From NCBI RefSeq assembly GCF_035594035.1, contig NZ_CP141588.1, positions 1,302,001 to 1,366,000 of the forward strand: a stretch of DNA of 64,000 nt. The letters run 5' to 3'. Below, piece by piece: positions 42,038 to 53,297 of this stretch. The DNA comes from Sphingomonas sp. LY54 (lineage in GTDB: Bacteria; Pseudomonadota; Alphaproteobacteria; Sphingomonadales; Sphingomonadaceae). A program made the position numbers and the translations under genes. Every line of letters starts with the position of its first letter. Position 1 is the first letter of the stretch. The notes under the pieces are model-generated. The model saw only the letters and a program-made list of their open reading frames with translations, was not told the origin of the DNA and made no database searches.

Positions 42038-42955
42038 TTAGGCGGTCGCACCCACGACCAGGCAGGCCAGGAACAGGAGCGACCCGGCGAACCGGTTCGA
42101 CCGGAATTTGCCGAGCGCATCGTCATTGTCGCCGATCCTGAGCGTCGCCACTTGCCACAGCAGATGCATCGCCATCGGCGCCACCGCCGCCAGCGCGAGC
42201 AGGTCCGGCCGAACCTGCCAGATCGCCGCCGACCACAAGGTCAAAGCGAGAAGGTACAGGATGGAAACGCCGCCGCGGACATGGTCGCCCATCGCCCGCG
42301 CCGAGGATTTCACGCCGACCAAGGCATCGTCTTCCTTGTCCTGCAGCGCGTAGATCGTGTCGTAGCCGATCACCCAGAACACGCCGCCCGCCCAAAGCAG
42401 CAAGGCCGGCAGATCCACGGTGCCGCGCACCGCAGGCCAGCCGACCAGCGCCCCCCAGGAGAAAACGAGGCCGAGCCAGGCCTGCGGCCACCAGGTGATC
42501 CGCTTCATGAACGGATAGGCGGCGACGAGCAGGACGCTGCCGAGCGCGACGACCTGCGCGGTGCGCGAGAGCTGAAGGAGGACCAGCAGCCCGACCAGGC
42601 AGAGCGCGACCAGCCAGATCAGGGCCGCCTTGAGCGACACGCGCTTGCTCGCCAGCGGGCGCAGCCGCGTGCGCTCGACCTGCCGGTCGAGGTCGCGGTC
42701 GACAATGTCGTTCCAGACGCAGCCCGCGCTGCGCATCGCGAACGCGCCGAGCCCGAACCACAGGATCAGCCCCAGCCCGTTCGACCCCATCCCGGCCAGC
42801 GCCACGCTGCACGCGCACGGCCAGAAGAGCAGCCACGCCCCGATCGGGCGGTCGATCCGCGCCAGCGAGGCGAACGGCCGCCAGGCCCGGGGCAAGGCGC
42901 CGATGAACCCCCGCCGCTCGCTGTCGGGGACGATTTCAGGCTCGCTGTCGATCAT
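42038..42955 (-). CDS. ubiA: 4-hydroxybenzoate polyprenyltransferase UbiA
   Basis: A 305-residue membrane enzyme with about eight or nine helices that attaches the polyprenyl tail to 4-hydroxybenzoate in ubiquinone synthesis. The two Asp-rich Mg-pyrophosphate sites are NDIVDRDLD (82-90) and DTIYALQDKEDD (about 199-210). Sphingomonads use ubiquinone-10. It is divergent from rsmE with 51 bases between starts. Confidence 0.93.
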   Translation of the reverse strand: MIDSEPEIVPDSERRGFIGALPRAWRPFASLARIDRPIGAWLLFWPCACSVALAGMGSNGLGLILWFGLGAFAMRSAGCVWNDIVDRDLDRQVERTRLRPLASKRVSLKAALIWLVALCLVGLLVLLQLSRTAQVVALGSVLLVAAYPFMKRITWWPQAWLGLVFSWGALVGWPAVRGTVDLPALLLWAGGVFWVIGYDTIYALQDKEDDALVGVKSSARAMGDHVRGGVSILYLLALTLWSAAIWQVRPDLLALAAVAPMAMHLLWQVATLRIGDNDDALGKFRSNRFAGSLLFLACLVVGATA

Positions 42956-43006
42956 GTCCGTTCCATGGCGCTCGACTTCCCGCGAAGCAAATGTTTAGGG
43001 AGGGGC

Positions 43007-43762
43007 ATGCCCGCCACGCCCGCCTGGCCGCCGTCCAGCCTGCCCCGCCTCTATGTCGACCAGATTCTGTCGGACGGCCTGACGCTGACCCTCGACGGCC
43101 CCCAGGCCAATTATCTCGGCGCCGTGCTCCGCCTTGCCGCGGGCGCGCAGGTCAAATTGTTCGACGATCGCACCGGCGAATGGCTGGGCGAGGTCGTCGA
43201 AGCCGGCAAGAAGCGCGTCACACTCCGCCTCGTCGCGCATCTTCGCGAGCGCGAGCCCGTCCCCGACCTCTGGCTGCTGTTCGCGCCGATCAAGCGCGGC
43301 CGCATCGACTGGATCGCCGAGAAAGCGTCCGAGCTCGGCGTCGCCCGGCTCGTGCCGGTGCTGACCCGGCGCACGATCGTCGACCGGGTCAACACCGATC
43401 GCCTGCTCGCCCATGCGATCGAGGCGGCCGAGCAATGCGAGCGCACCGCGCTCCCCGAGATGGCCGAGCCGCAAAAGCTAGCCGCCTTGCTGCGCGACTG
43501 GCCCGCGGACCGCACCCTCCTCTTCGCCGACGAACAGGGCGGCGCGCCGCTGAGCCAGGCCGCGAATGCAGGCCCGGCCGCGATCCTGATCGGCCCGGAA
43601 GGCGGCTTCACCGAGGATGAGCGCGCTGCGATCCGAGCGCTGCCGCAGGCCAAGCCGGTTTCGCTCGGCCCGCGCATCCTGCGCGCCGACACGGCCGCAG
43701 TCGCCGCGGTCGCCTTGTGGATGGCGGCCGCCGGCGACTGGGACCGGCACGCCGACCGATAG
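43007..43762 (+). CDS. rsmE: 16S rRNA (uracil1498-N3)-methyltransferase RsmE
   Basis: A 251-residue SPOUT methyltransferase. The N-terminal PUA-like domain (about 15-85, ANYLGAVLRLAAGAQVKLFDD) is followed by the knotted SAM domain with KASELGVARLVPVLTRRT, IGPEGGFTEDE and SLGPRILRADTA. The ATG at 43007 has the ribosome site GGGAGGGG just upstream. A very long frame in the same phase covers other genes and is meaningless. gshA follows 50 bases later. Confidence 0.92.
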   Translation: MPATPAWPPSSLPRLYVDQILSDGLTLTLDGPQANYLGAVLRLAAGAQVKLFDDRTGEWLGEVVEAGKKRVTLRLVAHLREREPVPDLWLLFAPIKRGRIDWIAEKASELGVARLVPVLTRRTIVDRVNTDRLLAHAIEAAEQCERTALPEMAEPQKLAALLRDWPADRTLLFADEQGGAPLSQAANAGPAAILIGPEGGFTEDERAAIRALPQAKPVSLGPRILRADTAAVAAVALWMAAAGDWDRHADR

Positions 43763-43812
43763 CTTTCCGAAACGGACTGGCGGCGCTGCGGACTCGCGGC
43801 TATGGGGCCGCG

Positions 43813-46160
<2,348 letters not shown>

Positions 46161-46305
46161 CGAACCACCTTTTCCGCGCGCTCGTCCCGCATCCGCAACA
46201 TTTAGTCGGGTTCCGCGCCCGCCCGGGATTCCCGCAGGCGGCATTCGGGCTAGCCTCTGTTCTCCAACAAGCGAATCGGTGGGGAGCCGGTCGAGGGAGA
46301 CATAG

Positions 46306-46899
46306 ATGGCGACAACCGGACCCGAAGCGAGCATCCCCCGATTGCGGAAACAGGACTGGACCGGCGAACCGGCGTCCCTCCTTGTCTCGCGGCAGGAACT
46401 CGCGCGGAGTATGACCCTGCTGCGCGCCAGCAACCTCAGCGTCGTCCGGCTCCAGCTCGCGATGGAGCGGCAGGACAAGCGCCAGGCGATGGAGGCGCTG
46501 GACGGGCTCGTCGCGCTCGACGGCGAGATTCGCGAACTGGTGGGGACAATGCCGGCCGAAGCCGAGCCGCTGCGCGAGATGACACAGCGGATCGACGACC
46601 AGCGCAGCGCGATTGCTTCCGAGAAGCTCGTACTCGCCGCCGGGCGGGCCGGGCCCGCACTGGCCCGAAATACCGATCCGGCGCCCGTGTCTGAGCCGGC
46701 GCCGCTGCTCGACGAGGCCTCCGAGGACTGGGAGGCCTATGAGGAAGCCGGCGAGGAGACCGAACATCGGCACACCGCTGCACTCATCCTCGCACTGCTG
46801 TTCCTCGTCGCGGCGATCGGCGCTGCGACGCTCCATTGGGCCGGGATCGATGGCGGGACGCTGCCCGAGCGGCTGCAGACATGGATGGGAGGCCGATGA
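46306..46899 (+). CDS. Hypothetical protein with C-terminal membrane anchor
   Basis: No known family was recognised in this 197-residue protein. Residues 20-110 look alpha-helical and charged (LLVSRQELARSMTLLRASNLSVV, then MERQDKRQAMEALDGL), compatible with a helical bundle or coiled coil. An acidic, Glu-rich linker (about 125-155) leads to a single hydrophobic helix (about 158-178, LILALLFLVAAIGAATLHW) and a short tail, so it may be tail-anchored. GAGGGAGA precedes the ATG. It overlaps the next small gene (ATGA), so the two work together or at least are made together. Confidence 0.7.
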   Translation: MATTGPEASIPRLRKQDWTGEPASLLVSRQELARSMTLLRASNLSVVRLQLAMERQDKRQAMEALDGLVALDGEIRELVGTMPAEAEPLREMTQRIDDQRSAIASEKLVLAAGRAGPALARNTDPAPVSEPAPLLDEASEDWEAYEEAGEETEHRHTAALILALLFLVAAIGAATLHWAGIDGGTLPERLQTWMGGR

Positions 46900-47144
46900 T
46901 GGCGACCGACTGCGACGGCCTGCTCCGCGCCCAGGCGCTGGAAGCCTATGAGGCGATCCCCTCGCTCGACGCGCATGGCGAACTCACCCGCCTGATCCTT
47001 GCCGAAGTGGCGCTGCTCACCCGCAAATATCGCTGCGTGCGGCGCCACGACGTGCCTCATATCGCCGAGCTCAGCGGCCTGCTCGACGTCTTCTGGCAGG
47101 AAGTGCAGATGGTCGAAGCCCAAAGCGAGGCGACCCCGCAATAG
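46896..47144 (+). CDS. Hypothetical small protein, coupled to upstream gene
   Basis: An 82-residue cytoplasmic protein with no recognised family. It is mostly helical by composition, with AQALEAYEAIPSLDAHGELTRLILAEVALLTRKYR followed by a VPHIAELSGLLDVFW helix. Two adjacent ATG codons (46896 and 46899) could both start it; the first overlaps the upstream stop. It ends four bases before the convergent ICMT-like gene. Codon use matches its neighbours. Confidence 0.6.
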   Translation: MMATDCDGLLRAQALEAYEAIPSLDAHGELTRLILAEVALLTRKYRCVRRHDVPHIAELSGLLDVFWQEVQMVEAQSEATPQ

Positions 47145-47148
47145 GCCC

Positions 47149-48453
47149 TTATTCGGCGGCGACCGGCCCTGTCGCCGGGCGGCTGCGCAGCCATCGCACC
47201 GCCTTGGCCAGCGGGCCATGCTCGGCCATCCAGGCGGCATATTCGCGATAGGCGGGATCTTCCGAGAGGTGGCGCTCCTCGGTCCGCGCGCGCCAATAAT
47301 AGACGCCGCTCACGATGGCCAGGATCGCCGTGTTGCGGACCATTTCGACCATGTTGCCCGACACCGACAGAAAGGGCAGCGTCCCCAGCCACCAGAACAG
47401 GTTCTTGGAAAGATAGGCCGGGTGCTTGGTCCACGCATAGGGCCCGTGGGTCAGGATGCCGCGATGGGTGAGGTTGGAGAAGCGCAGGCCGAACGCCACC
47501 GTCGCCCAAGCATAGATCGCGGTCAGCAGCACGAGAAGCAGCCCGACCAGCGTCATCGCCAGCGGGTAGCCTTCCAGCCAATAGGTCCAGTCGCCGGTGC
47601 CGGGATGGTAATCGAGCGGGCCGCCGGCATTCATCAGGATGAAGGGGGGATAGCAGATCAAAGCCGCGGCCCAGCCGGCGGCATAGGGATTGGCCGAGCG
47701 GATATGGGCGTCGAGCGGCTTCAGCGTCAGCATGTAGCCGATTGTCGCGAAGCTCACGTCGATCATGAACAGGACCGCGATCAGCCAGCGCACGAGGTTG
47801 AGCGGCTGGGCGGCGATCTCCTCGGCGGCCGGCCGCACCGCATCGGCCCAGTTACCCGGCAGGATCGAGATCATGAAGGCGAGGAAGAAGCCTTTCACTG
47901 CCCACGACCTCAGATAGTCCCAGAGCACTTCCCGGTCTTCGGGCAGGCCCTTACCCGCGATCATCCGGCCGAGCTGCCAGGCGCCGTCGCGCGGCTCCTT
48001 CAGCCGTCGGTCGAGCCACAGCACATAGGGCACCGACAGCACCAGCAGGGGCAGGGAGCCGACGCCGAGCACGTTCATCGCAAACAGGTAATTGCCGTCC
48101 CAATACCAGCGGGCGATGCAATAGAGCGAGGCTATCCCGGCCCAGGTCGCCCACAGGCCCACGATCTTGGCGAGGCTGATGTCGAAGCTCTCGGACCAAG
48201 GCCGCGGCGGCACCTGCCAGTCGATGCCGGTGCTGGCATTGCGGTGCACCTTGTCGACCAGCAGCGACCAGGCGACCATCGGCACGCCGCAGGCGACCAG
48301 GCCGCACAAAGCCGCGAGCGGCCCCTGCATCCCCCAGGCGCGCGCGACCATCATCCAGGCGAGCAGCCCGGCGAGCCCGGCCCAGCCGACGCCGGCGCTC
48401 ACCGCCGAGCGCGGCCGGGCGGCCGCCGTCACGATCCCGCTTTGCGCATCCAT
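47149..48453 (-). CDS. Isoprenylcysteine carboxyl methyltransferase-like membrane protein
   Basis: A 434-residue membrane protein with about ten hydrophobic helices. The C-terminal 130 residues carry the ICMT/PEMT-type SAM-binding signature (GILTHGPYAWTKHPAYLSKNLFW, then RARTEERHLSEDPAYREYAAWM). The N-terminal 300 residues are an extra multi-helix region not present in short ICMT-like proteins. The methyl acceptor is unknown; bacteria do not make the eukaryotic CaaX substrate. Ends beside the small hypothetical gene and is divergent from the PilZ gene. Confidence 0.72.
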   Translation of the reverse strand: MDAQSGIVTAAARPRSAVSAGVGWAGLAGLLAWMMVARAWGMQGPLAALCGLVACGVPMVAWSLLVDKVHRNASTGIDWQVPPRPWSESFDISLAKIVGLWATWAGIASLYCIARWYWDGNYLFAMNVLGVGSLPLLVLSVPYVLWLDRRLKEPRDGAWQLGRMIAGKGLPEDREVLWDYLRSWAVKGFFLAFMISILPGNWADAVRPAAEEIAAQPLNLVRWLIAVLFMIDVSFATIGYMLTLKPLDAHIRSANPYAAGWAAALICYPPFILMNAGGPLDYHPGTGDWTYWLEGYPLAMTLVGLLLVLLTAIYAWATVAFGLRFSNLTHRGILTHGPYAWTKHPAYLSKNLFWWLGTLPFLSVSGNMVEMVRNTAILAIVSGVYYWRARTEERHLSEDPAYREYAAWMAEHGPLAKAVRWLRSRPATGPVAAE

Positions 48454-48620
48454 GCCGCCTGCCTAGCCCAAACAGGTAAGCAAGCGGTGAAGAGGGCGCC
48501 TTCCGGGGACGACTCCGTAACTCTGCCGGGAGAGATCGTAAGCGCTTCTTAAACCTCTTAGTCTTTAGATTTGCACTCAATGACGTGGCCGGCCCGGCAG
48601 CGGGCGGCGGGAGATTTTGG

Positions 48621-49244
48621 GTGCGAATGGAAAACGCCTTCGAAGAGACGATCTTCTCTTTTTCGAGCGAGGCGCCGCAGCCGACCGAACGGCGCCGCGA
48701 CAGCCGCCACATGACCATCCTGCGCGTCGGCACCTTGCTCGTCGACGGCCGCCGCGAACTCTGCCTGATCCGCAACATCTCGGCCGGCGGCCTGATGGCG
48801 CATGCTTATTCGACCTTCACCATCGGCCAGCGCGTCGCGGTCGAGCTCAAAACCAACCAGCAGACCCAGGGCGCGATCAGCTGGATCAGCGGCCAGAATA
48901 TCGGCATCGCCTTCGACGAGCAGATCGACGTCGAGGAGATGCTGGCGAGCCAGTCGGTGCTCGACAATGGCTGGCGCCCGCGCCTACCGCGCGTCGAGGT
49001 CGACCGCATGGGCACGCTCCGCGTCGGCGCGATCACCCATGTCGTCAACACCCGCGACATCTCGCAGGGCGGCGTCAAGCTCGAGTTCGACGCCGTGCTG
49101 GAGGCGGGCGACGAGGTCGTGATCAGCCTCGAGAAATTGCGGCCGATCCCGGCGGTGGTGCGCTGGTGCCACGGCGGCGCCTGTGGCGTCGCCTTCAACC
49201 AGGTCGTCCCCTTCCGCGAATTGATGGACTGGCTGCGCGGCTGA
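48621..49244 (+). CDS. Protein with two PilZ domains
   Basis: A 207-residue protein with tandem PilZ-like domains. The first has RRRDSR (about 38-43) and NISAGGL, matching RxxxR...(D/N)xSxxG for cyclic di-GMP binding. The second has R..VDR and DISQGGV about 90 residues later. Such proteins often tune motility, exopolysaccharide or adhesion. GTG at 48621 sits seven bases after GGGAG; an ATG two codons later (48627) is the alternative. The window encodes a second PilZ protein at 63.3 kb. Confidence 0.85.
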   Translation: MRMENAFEETIFSFSSEAPQPTERRRDSRHMTILRVGTLLVDGRRELCLIRNISAGGLMAHAYSTFTIGQRVAVELKTNQQTQGAISWISGQNIGIAFDEQIDVEEMLASQSVLDNGWRPRLPRVEVDRMGTLRVGAITHVVNTRDISQGGVKLEFDAVLEAGDEVVISLEKLRPIPAVVRWCHGGACGVAFNQVVPFRELMDWLRG

Positions 49245-49301
49245 AAACCTCGCGGGCCGGGCTTGCCGACGCCCGCGCCCTGCGCCATATGCGGCCGTCG
49301 G

Positions 49302-49375
49302 GCGGGTATAGCTCAATGGTAGAGCACTAGCCTTCCAAGCTTGTGATGCGGGTTCGATCCCCGCTACCCGCTCCA
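49302..49375 (+). tRNA. tRNA-Gly (TCC)
   Basis: 74 bases including an encoded CCA. Acceptor arms GCGGGTA and TACCCGC pair fully; the D arm is GCTC...GAGC; the anticodon loop CTTCCAA gives TCC; the T arm carries GGTTCGATCC. Confidence 0.95.
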
Positions 49376-49572
49376 ACGTTCCCTTCTTCATCACCATCCG
49401 GTCCCGTTCGGAACGGGCAGACGGCCGTTGCCGCCGCTGCGTAGGCGACCAGGATCGCCGCTCTCGCCGCCGCCCGATGCTGCAGCAGGCGCCCACCACT
49501 CGCTCCAACCATCTCCACTAACTGCTTCCGCCTTTTCGGCTCTCCTTGGCCCGACTCGACTTTAGACTTGCC

Positions 49573-49595
49573 CTATTGCGAATGACTTGCAATAG
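49573..49595 (+). promoter_or_regulatory. Fur-like palindromic operator upstream of TonB receptor
   Basis: CTATTGC (49573-49579) and GCAATAG (49589-49595) form a perfect 7-base inverted repeat around nine bases. The core resembles alphaproteobacterial Fur/Irr-type boxes (TTGCgAAT...TTGCAAT). It lies 34 bases before the receptor ATG, suitable for repression by iron-loaded Fur. Confidence 0.55.
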
Positions 49596-49629
49596 CGTCG
49601 TTCAAATCAGACCAAGGGGCAGTTCCGAC

Positions 49630-51756
49630 ATGGTAGCGCGAACGATTCGAGCGACTCTTCTGGCCTGCTCGGCCATCGGGTTCGCGCCCGCACTTGCCCA
49701 GAACAATTCCGCCGAACCCAAGGACGACGAGGCGATCGTCGTCACCGCCGCCCGCACCGTCCTTCCCGCCAGCGCGCTGCCGCTGACGATCGACGTGATC
49801 GACGCGCGCGCGCTCGCCGAGCAGGTTTCGATCAGCGGCTCGGTCGTCGACGCGGTCTCGACGTTGTCGCCGTCCTTCTCGCCGACCCGCCAGAAACTGT
49901 CGGGCGCGGGCGAGACCCTGCGCGGCCGCTCGCCCCTGTTCGCGATCAACGGCATTCCGCAATCGACCCCGATCCGCGACGGGTCGCGCGACGGCTACAC
50001 GATCGATCCCTTCTTCATCGACCGCGTCGAATTAATCTACGGCTCGAACGCGCTGCAGGGCATCGGCGCGACCGGCGGCGTGGTGAACCAGGTCACCATC
50101 GGCCCGCCGCGTGCCGACGGAATCAGCGGCCGCGCCCTGCTCCAGGGCAGCGCCGACACCGGCTTCTCCGACGACGGCTTCGGCGCCAAGGCCGCAGGCC
50201 TCGTCGGCTACCGCGCGGGCGCGTTCGACGCGACGATCGGCGCCGCCTACGAGGCGCGGGGCGCCTTTTACGACGGTCACGGGCGGCGCATCGGCGTCGA
50301 TGGCACGCAGGGCGAGATCCAGGATTCGAAGAGCTGGTCGGTGTTCGGCCGCTTCGGCTATGCGATCGGCGACAGCGCCCGGCTCGATCTCATCGCCAAT
50401 CGCTTCGAGCTGAAGGGCGACGGCGATTATGTCGTGGTCAACGGCAACCGCGCAACCGGGCTTCCCACCACCAGCCGCCGGGGCGAGGCTCCCGGCATCC
50501 CGCCCGCCAACCGCGTCGAAACGCTGGCGTTGTCGCTGATCGACGACGATCTCGGCGGCGGCGCGCTCACCAGCCAGGTCTTCTTCAACCGCTCGCGCGA
50601 CACGTTCGGCGGCAGCACCGCGGGCACCTTCCAGGATCCGGCGATCGCCCCTGTCGGTACTTTGTTCGACCAATCGTCGAACCGTTCGCGCAAATATGGC
50701 GGCAAGATCGCTTACGAGCGTGCGGTCCCGGGTCTCGAGGGTCTGACCGGGACGCTCGGCTTCGACGCTCTGTTCGACCGCACCGAGCAGAGCCTGGTGC
50801 TGACCGACCGGGTCTGGGTGCCGCCGACCGATTTCCGCAGCCTCGCGCCCTTCGCCCAGTTCAATCTCGGCCTGCTCGACAACAAACTGCGCCTCGCCGG
50901 CGGCGCGCGCTGGGAGAATGTCGAGCTGAAGGTGGACGATTTCACCACGCTTGCCTCGTCCGGATCGACCTTCGTCAGCGGCGGCAACCCCTCCTTCCAG
51001 GACGTGCTGCTCAACGGCGGCGTGATCGTCGAGCCGATGCGCGGGATGCGCCTCTACGGCTCCTATGCCGAAGGCTACACCGTTCCCGATGTCGGCCGTA
51101 TCCTGCGTGCGGTCAGCACGCCCGGCACCGACGTCGACGACTTCCTCGACATCAGCCCGGTCGTCTCCAACAATCGCGAACTCGGCATCGAGCTGAAGCG
51201 CGGCCCGCTCGACGCATCGGTCGCCTATTTCTGGTCGTCGAGCAAACTCGGCCAGTTCCTCGTCAACAATGGCGGCATCTTCGACGTTCAGCGACAGCGG
51301 ATCGAGATCGAAGGCATCGAGATCAACCTCACCGCGCAGACGCCGGTGCCGGGCCTGGCTTTCTCTGTCGGCTATTCGCATCTCGTCGGCCAGACCGACA
51401 GCAATGGCGACGGCGACGTGGATCTAGACCTCGACGGCGCCAATATCTCGCCCGACCGGCTGAACCTTGCCGCCATTTATCGCCGCGGCCCCTTGAGTGC
51501 GCGCCTGCAGGGCCAGTTCCATCTGTCGCGCCGCTTCGACGGCGGCGACCCGCGCAACGACTTCGGCGGTTATGCGGTGGCGGACGCCCTGGTGCGCTAC
51601 GAGACGGGGGTCGGGACGCTCGCGCTGAGCGCCCAGAACCTCTTCGACACCCACTATATCAGCTACAATAGCGACACGACCAACCCGACCGACAACAGCC
51701 GCTTCTTCGCCGGCCGCGGCCGCGTCTTCACGCTCGGCTGGGACTATCGCTTCTGA
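49630..51756 (+). CDS. TonB-dependent outer-membrane receptor
   Basis: A 708-residue receptor, probably for a ferric siderophore. Signal peptide 1-24 (ending PALAQ), a TonB-box-like DDEAIVVTAAR just after it, a plug domain (about 40-165, IDRVELIYGSNALQGIGATGGVVN) and a 22-strand barrel ending in a C-terminal aromatic (WDYRF). NLFDTHYISY is typical of the last strands. I used ATG 49630 because it makes the signal peptide; the frame opens at 49546. A PepSY membrane protein overlaps its stop by one base, and a Fur-like palindrome precedes it, so iron supply is the likely role. Confidence 0.9.
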   Translation: MVARTIRATLLACSAIGFAPALAQNNSAEPKDDEAIVVTAARTVLPASALPLTIDVIDARALAEQVSISGSVVDAVSTLSPSFSPTRQKLSGAGETLRGRSPLFAINGIPQSTPIRDGSRDGYTIDPFFIDRVELIYGSNALQGIGATGGVVNQVTIGPPRADGISGRALLQGSADTGFSDDGFGAKAAGLVGYRAGAFDATIGAAYEARGAFYDGHGRRIGVDGTQGEIQDSKSWSVFGRFGYAIGDSARLDLIANRFELKGDGDYVVVNGNRATGLPTTSRRGEAPGIPPANRVETLALSLIDDDLGGGALTSQVFFNRSRDTFGGSTAGTFQDPAIAPVGTLFDQSSNRSRKYGGKIAYERAVPGLEGLTGTLGFDALFDRTEQSLVLTDRVWVPPTDFRSLAPFAQFNLGLLDNKLRLAGGARWENVELKVDDFTTLASSGSTFVSGGNPSFQDVLLNGGVIVEPMRGMRLYGSYAEGYTVPDVGRILRAVSTPGTDVDDFLDISPVVSNNRELGIELKRGPLDASVAYFWSSSKLGQFLVNNGGIFDVQRQRIEIEGIEINLTAQTPVPGLAFSVGYSHLVGQTDSNGDGDVDLDLDGANISPDRLNLAAIYRRGPLSARLQGQFHLSRRFDGGDPRNDFGGYAVADALVRYETGVGTLALSAQNLFDTHYISYNSDTTNPTDNSRFFAGRGRVFTLGWDYRF

Positions 51757-52841
51757 TGCGTTTTGTGGACCTCGTGCACCGCTGGACCGGCGGCTTGATC
51801 GGGCTCCTGCTGGCGATGCTCGGCCTCACCGGCACGATCCTCATCCACAAGGAGACGTGGCTGCGCTGGTCGCTGCCCGGCGCGGCCGATCCGCAGCTTC
51901 AGGACGCTGCGACGCTGGCGGCCGCGGCCGAGCGGCTGCTCGCCGGCCCCGACCGGCCAAGCTCGATCCTGTTCGCGACCGAAGGCTTCGGGCTGCACCG
52001 CCTCTCTTATGGCGGGGACGCCGGCGGCTATGCCGACCAGGCGGGGCAGGTCGTCACGCGCTGGAGTTCGATCTGGGAGCGGCCCGAGGTCTGGCTGTTC
52101 GATATCCACCATCATCTGCTGATGGGCGAGACCGGCGACACGATCGCCGGCATCCTCGGCCTGACCGGCCTCGGCTTCGTCGTCACCGGCGCGATCCTGT
52201 GGTGGCGCACCCGCAAGACGTTCGAATTTCGGCTGTGGCCCAAGCGCGCCTCGCGCCCCGCCATCGTGCGCCACCATCGCGACCTCGGCATCGTCGCCGC
52301 GCCCCTGCTCGTCCTGTCGATGCTGACGGGAACGATGATGACTCTGCGCCCCGTCGCCGATTTCGTGCTCGCGCCTTTCTCGTCGGCTGCCGAGATGAAG
52401 CAGGCGGCGACGGCCCCGGCCGTGAAGGGCGGAGCGATGGCCGAAATCGACTGGGCCGCGCTGATCGGCGCAGTGCGCAGCCGCTATCCCGACGCCGAGA
52501 TCCGCACGATCGCCCTCCCCGTCAAGACGGGCGGCCCGATCACGATCCGCGCCCGCCAGCAGGCCGAATGGCTGCCCAACGGCCGCACCACCTTCTGGTT
52601 CGACCCCGCCGACGGCCGCCTGATCGAGCATCGCGACGCCTTCTCGCTGCCGCGCGGCTCGCAGATTTTCAACCTCGCTTATCCACTCCACGCCGCGAAG
52701 GTCGGCGGCCTCGCCTATCGTCTCGTGATGACACTGTCGGGGCTGAGCCTGTTGCTGCTCGGCTCGCTCACGGTCTGGACCTTCTGGGCCGACCGCCGTG
52801 CTCCCAAGGCCCGCCCCGTCCGCAATCCGCGCCCGGCCTGA
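51756..52841 (+). CDS. PepSY-associated membrane protein (putative siderophore reductase)
   Basis: A 361-residue inner-membrane protein with four helices (near 12-32, 133-155, 185-205 and 328-350) in the PepSY_TM pattern. Histidines within or near the helices (VHRW, FDIHHHLLMGE, VRHHRDLG, YPLHAAKVGG) are spaced as in proposed haem-binding ferric reductases. The periplasmic loop (215-320) contains PepSY-like GRTTFWFDPADGRLIEHR. Start TGATG overlaps the receptor. Together they probably import and reduce a ferric siderophore. Confidence 0.85.
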   Translation: MRFVDLVHRWTGGLIGLLLAMLGLTGTILIHKETWLRWSLPGAADPQLQDAATLAAAAERLLAGPDRPSSILFATEGFGLHRLSYGGDAGGYADQAGQVVTRWSSIWERPEVWLFDIHHHLLMGETGDTIAGILGLTGLGFVVTGAILWWRTRKTFEFRLWPKRASRPAIVRHHRDLGIVAAPLLVLSMLTGTMMTLRPVADFVLAPFSSAAEMKQAATAPAVKGGAMAEIDWAALIGAVRSRYPDAEIRTIALPVKTGGPITIRARQQAEWLPNGRTTFWFDPADGRLIEHRDAFSLPRGSQIFNLAYPLHAAKVGGLAYRLVMTLSGLSLLLLGSLTVWTFWADRRAPKARPVRNPRPA

Positions 52842-52880
52842 ACGCGCTGCCCTCGAACGACCGGGGGCCGGCGCGACGGT

Positions 52881-53033
52881 TCAGAATAGCAGGATAGCCG
52901 CCGTGAGCATCGCGCCCAGCAGCAGGACCGCGCCAAGGAAGCGGTAGTCGACTTGGTTGACGCGCCGCTTAAAGTGAAAGCGAGCGGTATAATCGAAGTG
53001 CCGTTGCACGAGACGCGACAGGAACGAAGTCAT
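52881..53033 (-). CDS. Small hypothetical membrane protein (50 aa)
   Basis: ATG 53033 to TGA 52881 encodes 50 residues: a basic amphipathic N-terminal part (LSRLVQRHFDY, then FHFKRRVNQVDY) and a C-terminal hydrophobic helix (about 32-49, FLGAVLLLGAMLTAAILLF). The positive-inside pattern suits a single-pass inner-membrane protein with its N-terminus in the cytoplasm. No strong ribosome site is visible. It lies between the PepSY gene and tRNA-Tyr on the opposite strand. It has no recognised family. Confidence 0.45.
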   Translation of the reverse strand: MTSFLSRLVQRHFDYTARFHFKRRVNQVDYRFLGAVLLLGAMLTAAILLF

Positions 53034-53297
53034 GCCCGAGCAATAATCCCGGGCCTGCCTCCGTCAAGACCGTGCAAGCCGAAGGTCGCACAGCGCCGCG
53101 CCATTCTAGAGCGGCACCGGCCTCGGGTGACCCCCGATGCCGGCGAAAGTCGGCGCGTCATGATCCTCCCCATTTCCCCATCGCGCAGGCACGATCCGCG
53201 GGATCATAGCCTTGGGCGCGCGGGCGTTTGGCTCCAAGTTGGAGCAAGTGCCGGAAAGCCCCGGAGGGCTCGCTGAAGGGAGTATCCGCTCGGCGGA

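Noticed and set aside
40616..43006. Very long plus-strand frame upstream of rsmE
   Set aside because: It runs antisense through pmbA and ubiA; only the last 251 codons are a real gene.
49403..49417. CCCGTTCGGAACGGG palindrome after tRNA-Gly as terminator
   Set aside because: Short stem without a U-tract and 27 bases from the tRNA end; too weak to call.
49370..49509. CGCTCCAAC repeated after the tRNA-Gly 3' end, a possible att site
   Set aside because: Only nine bases match, there is no integrase, and chance repeats of this size are expected.
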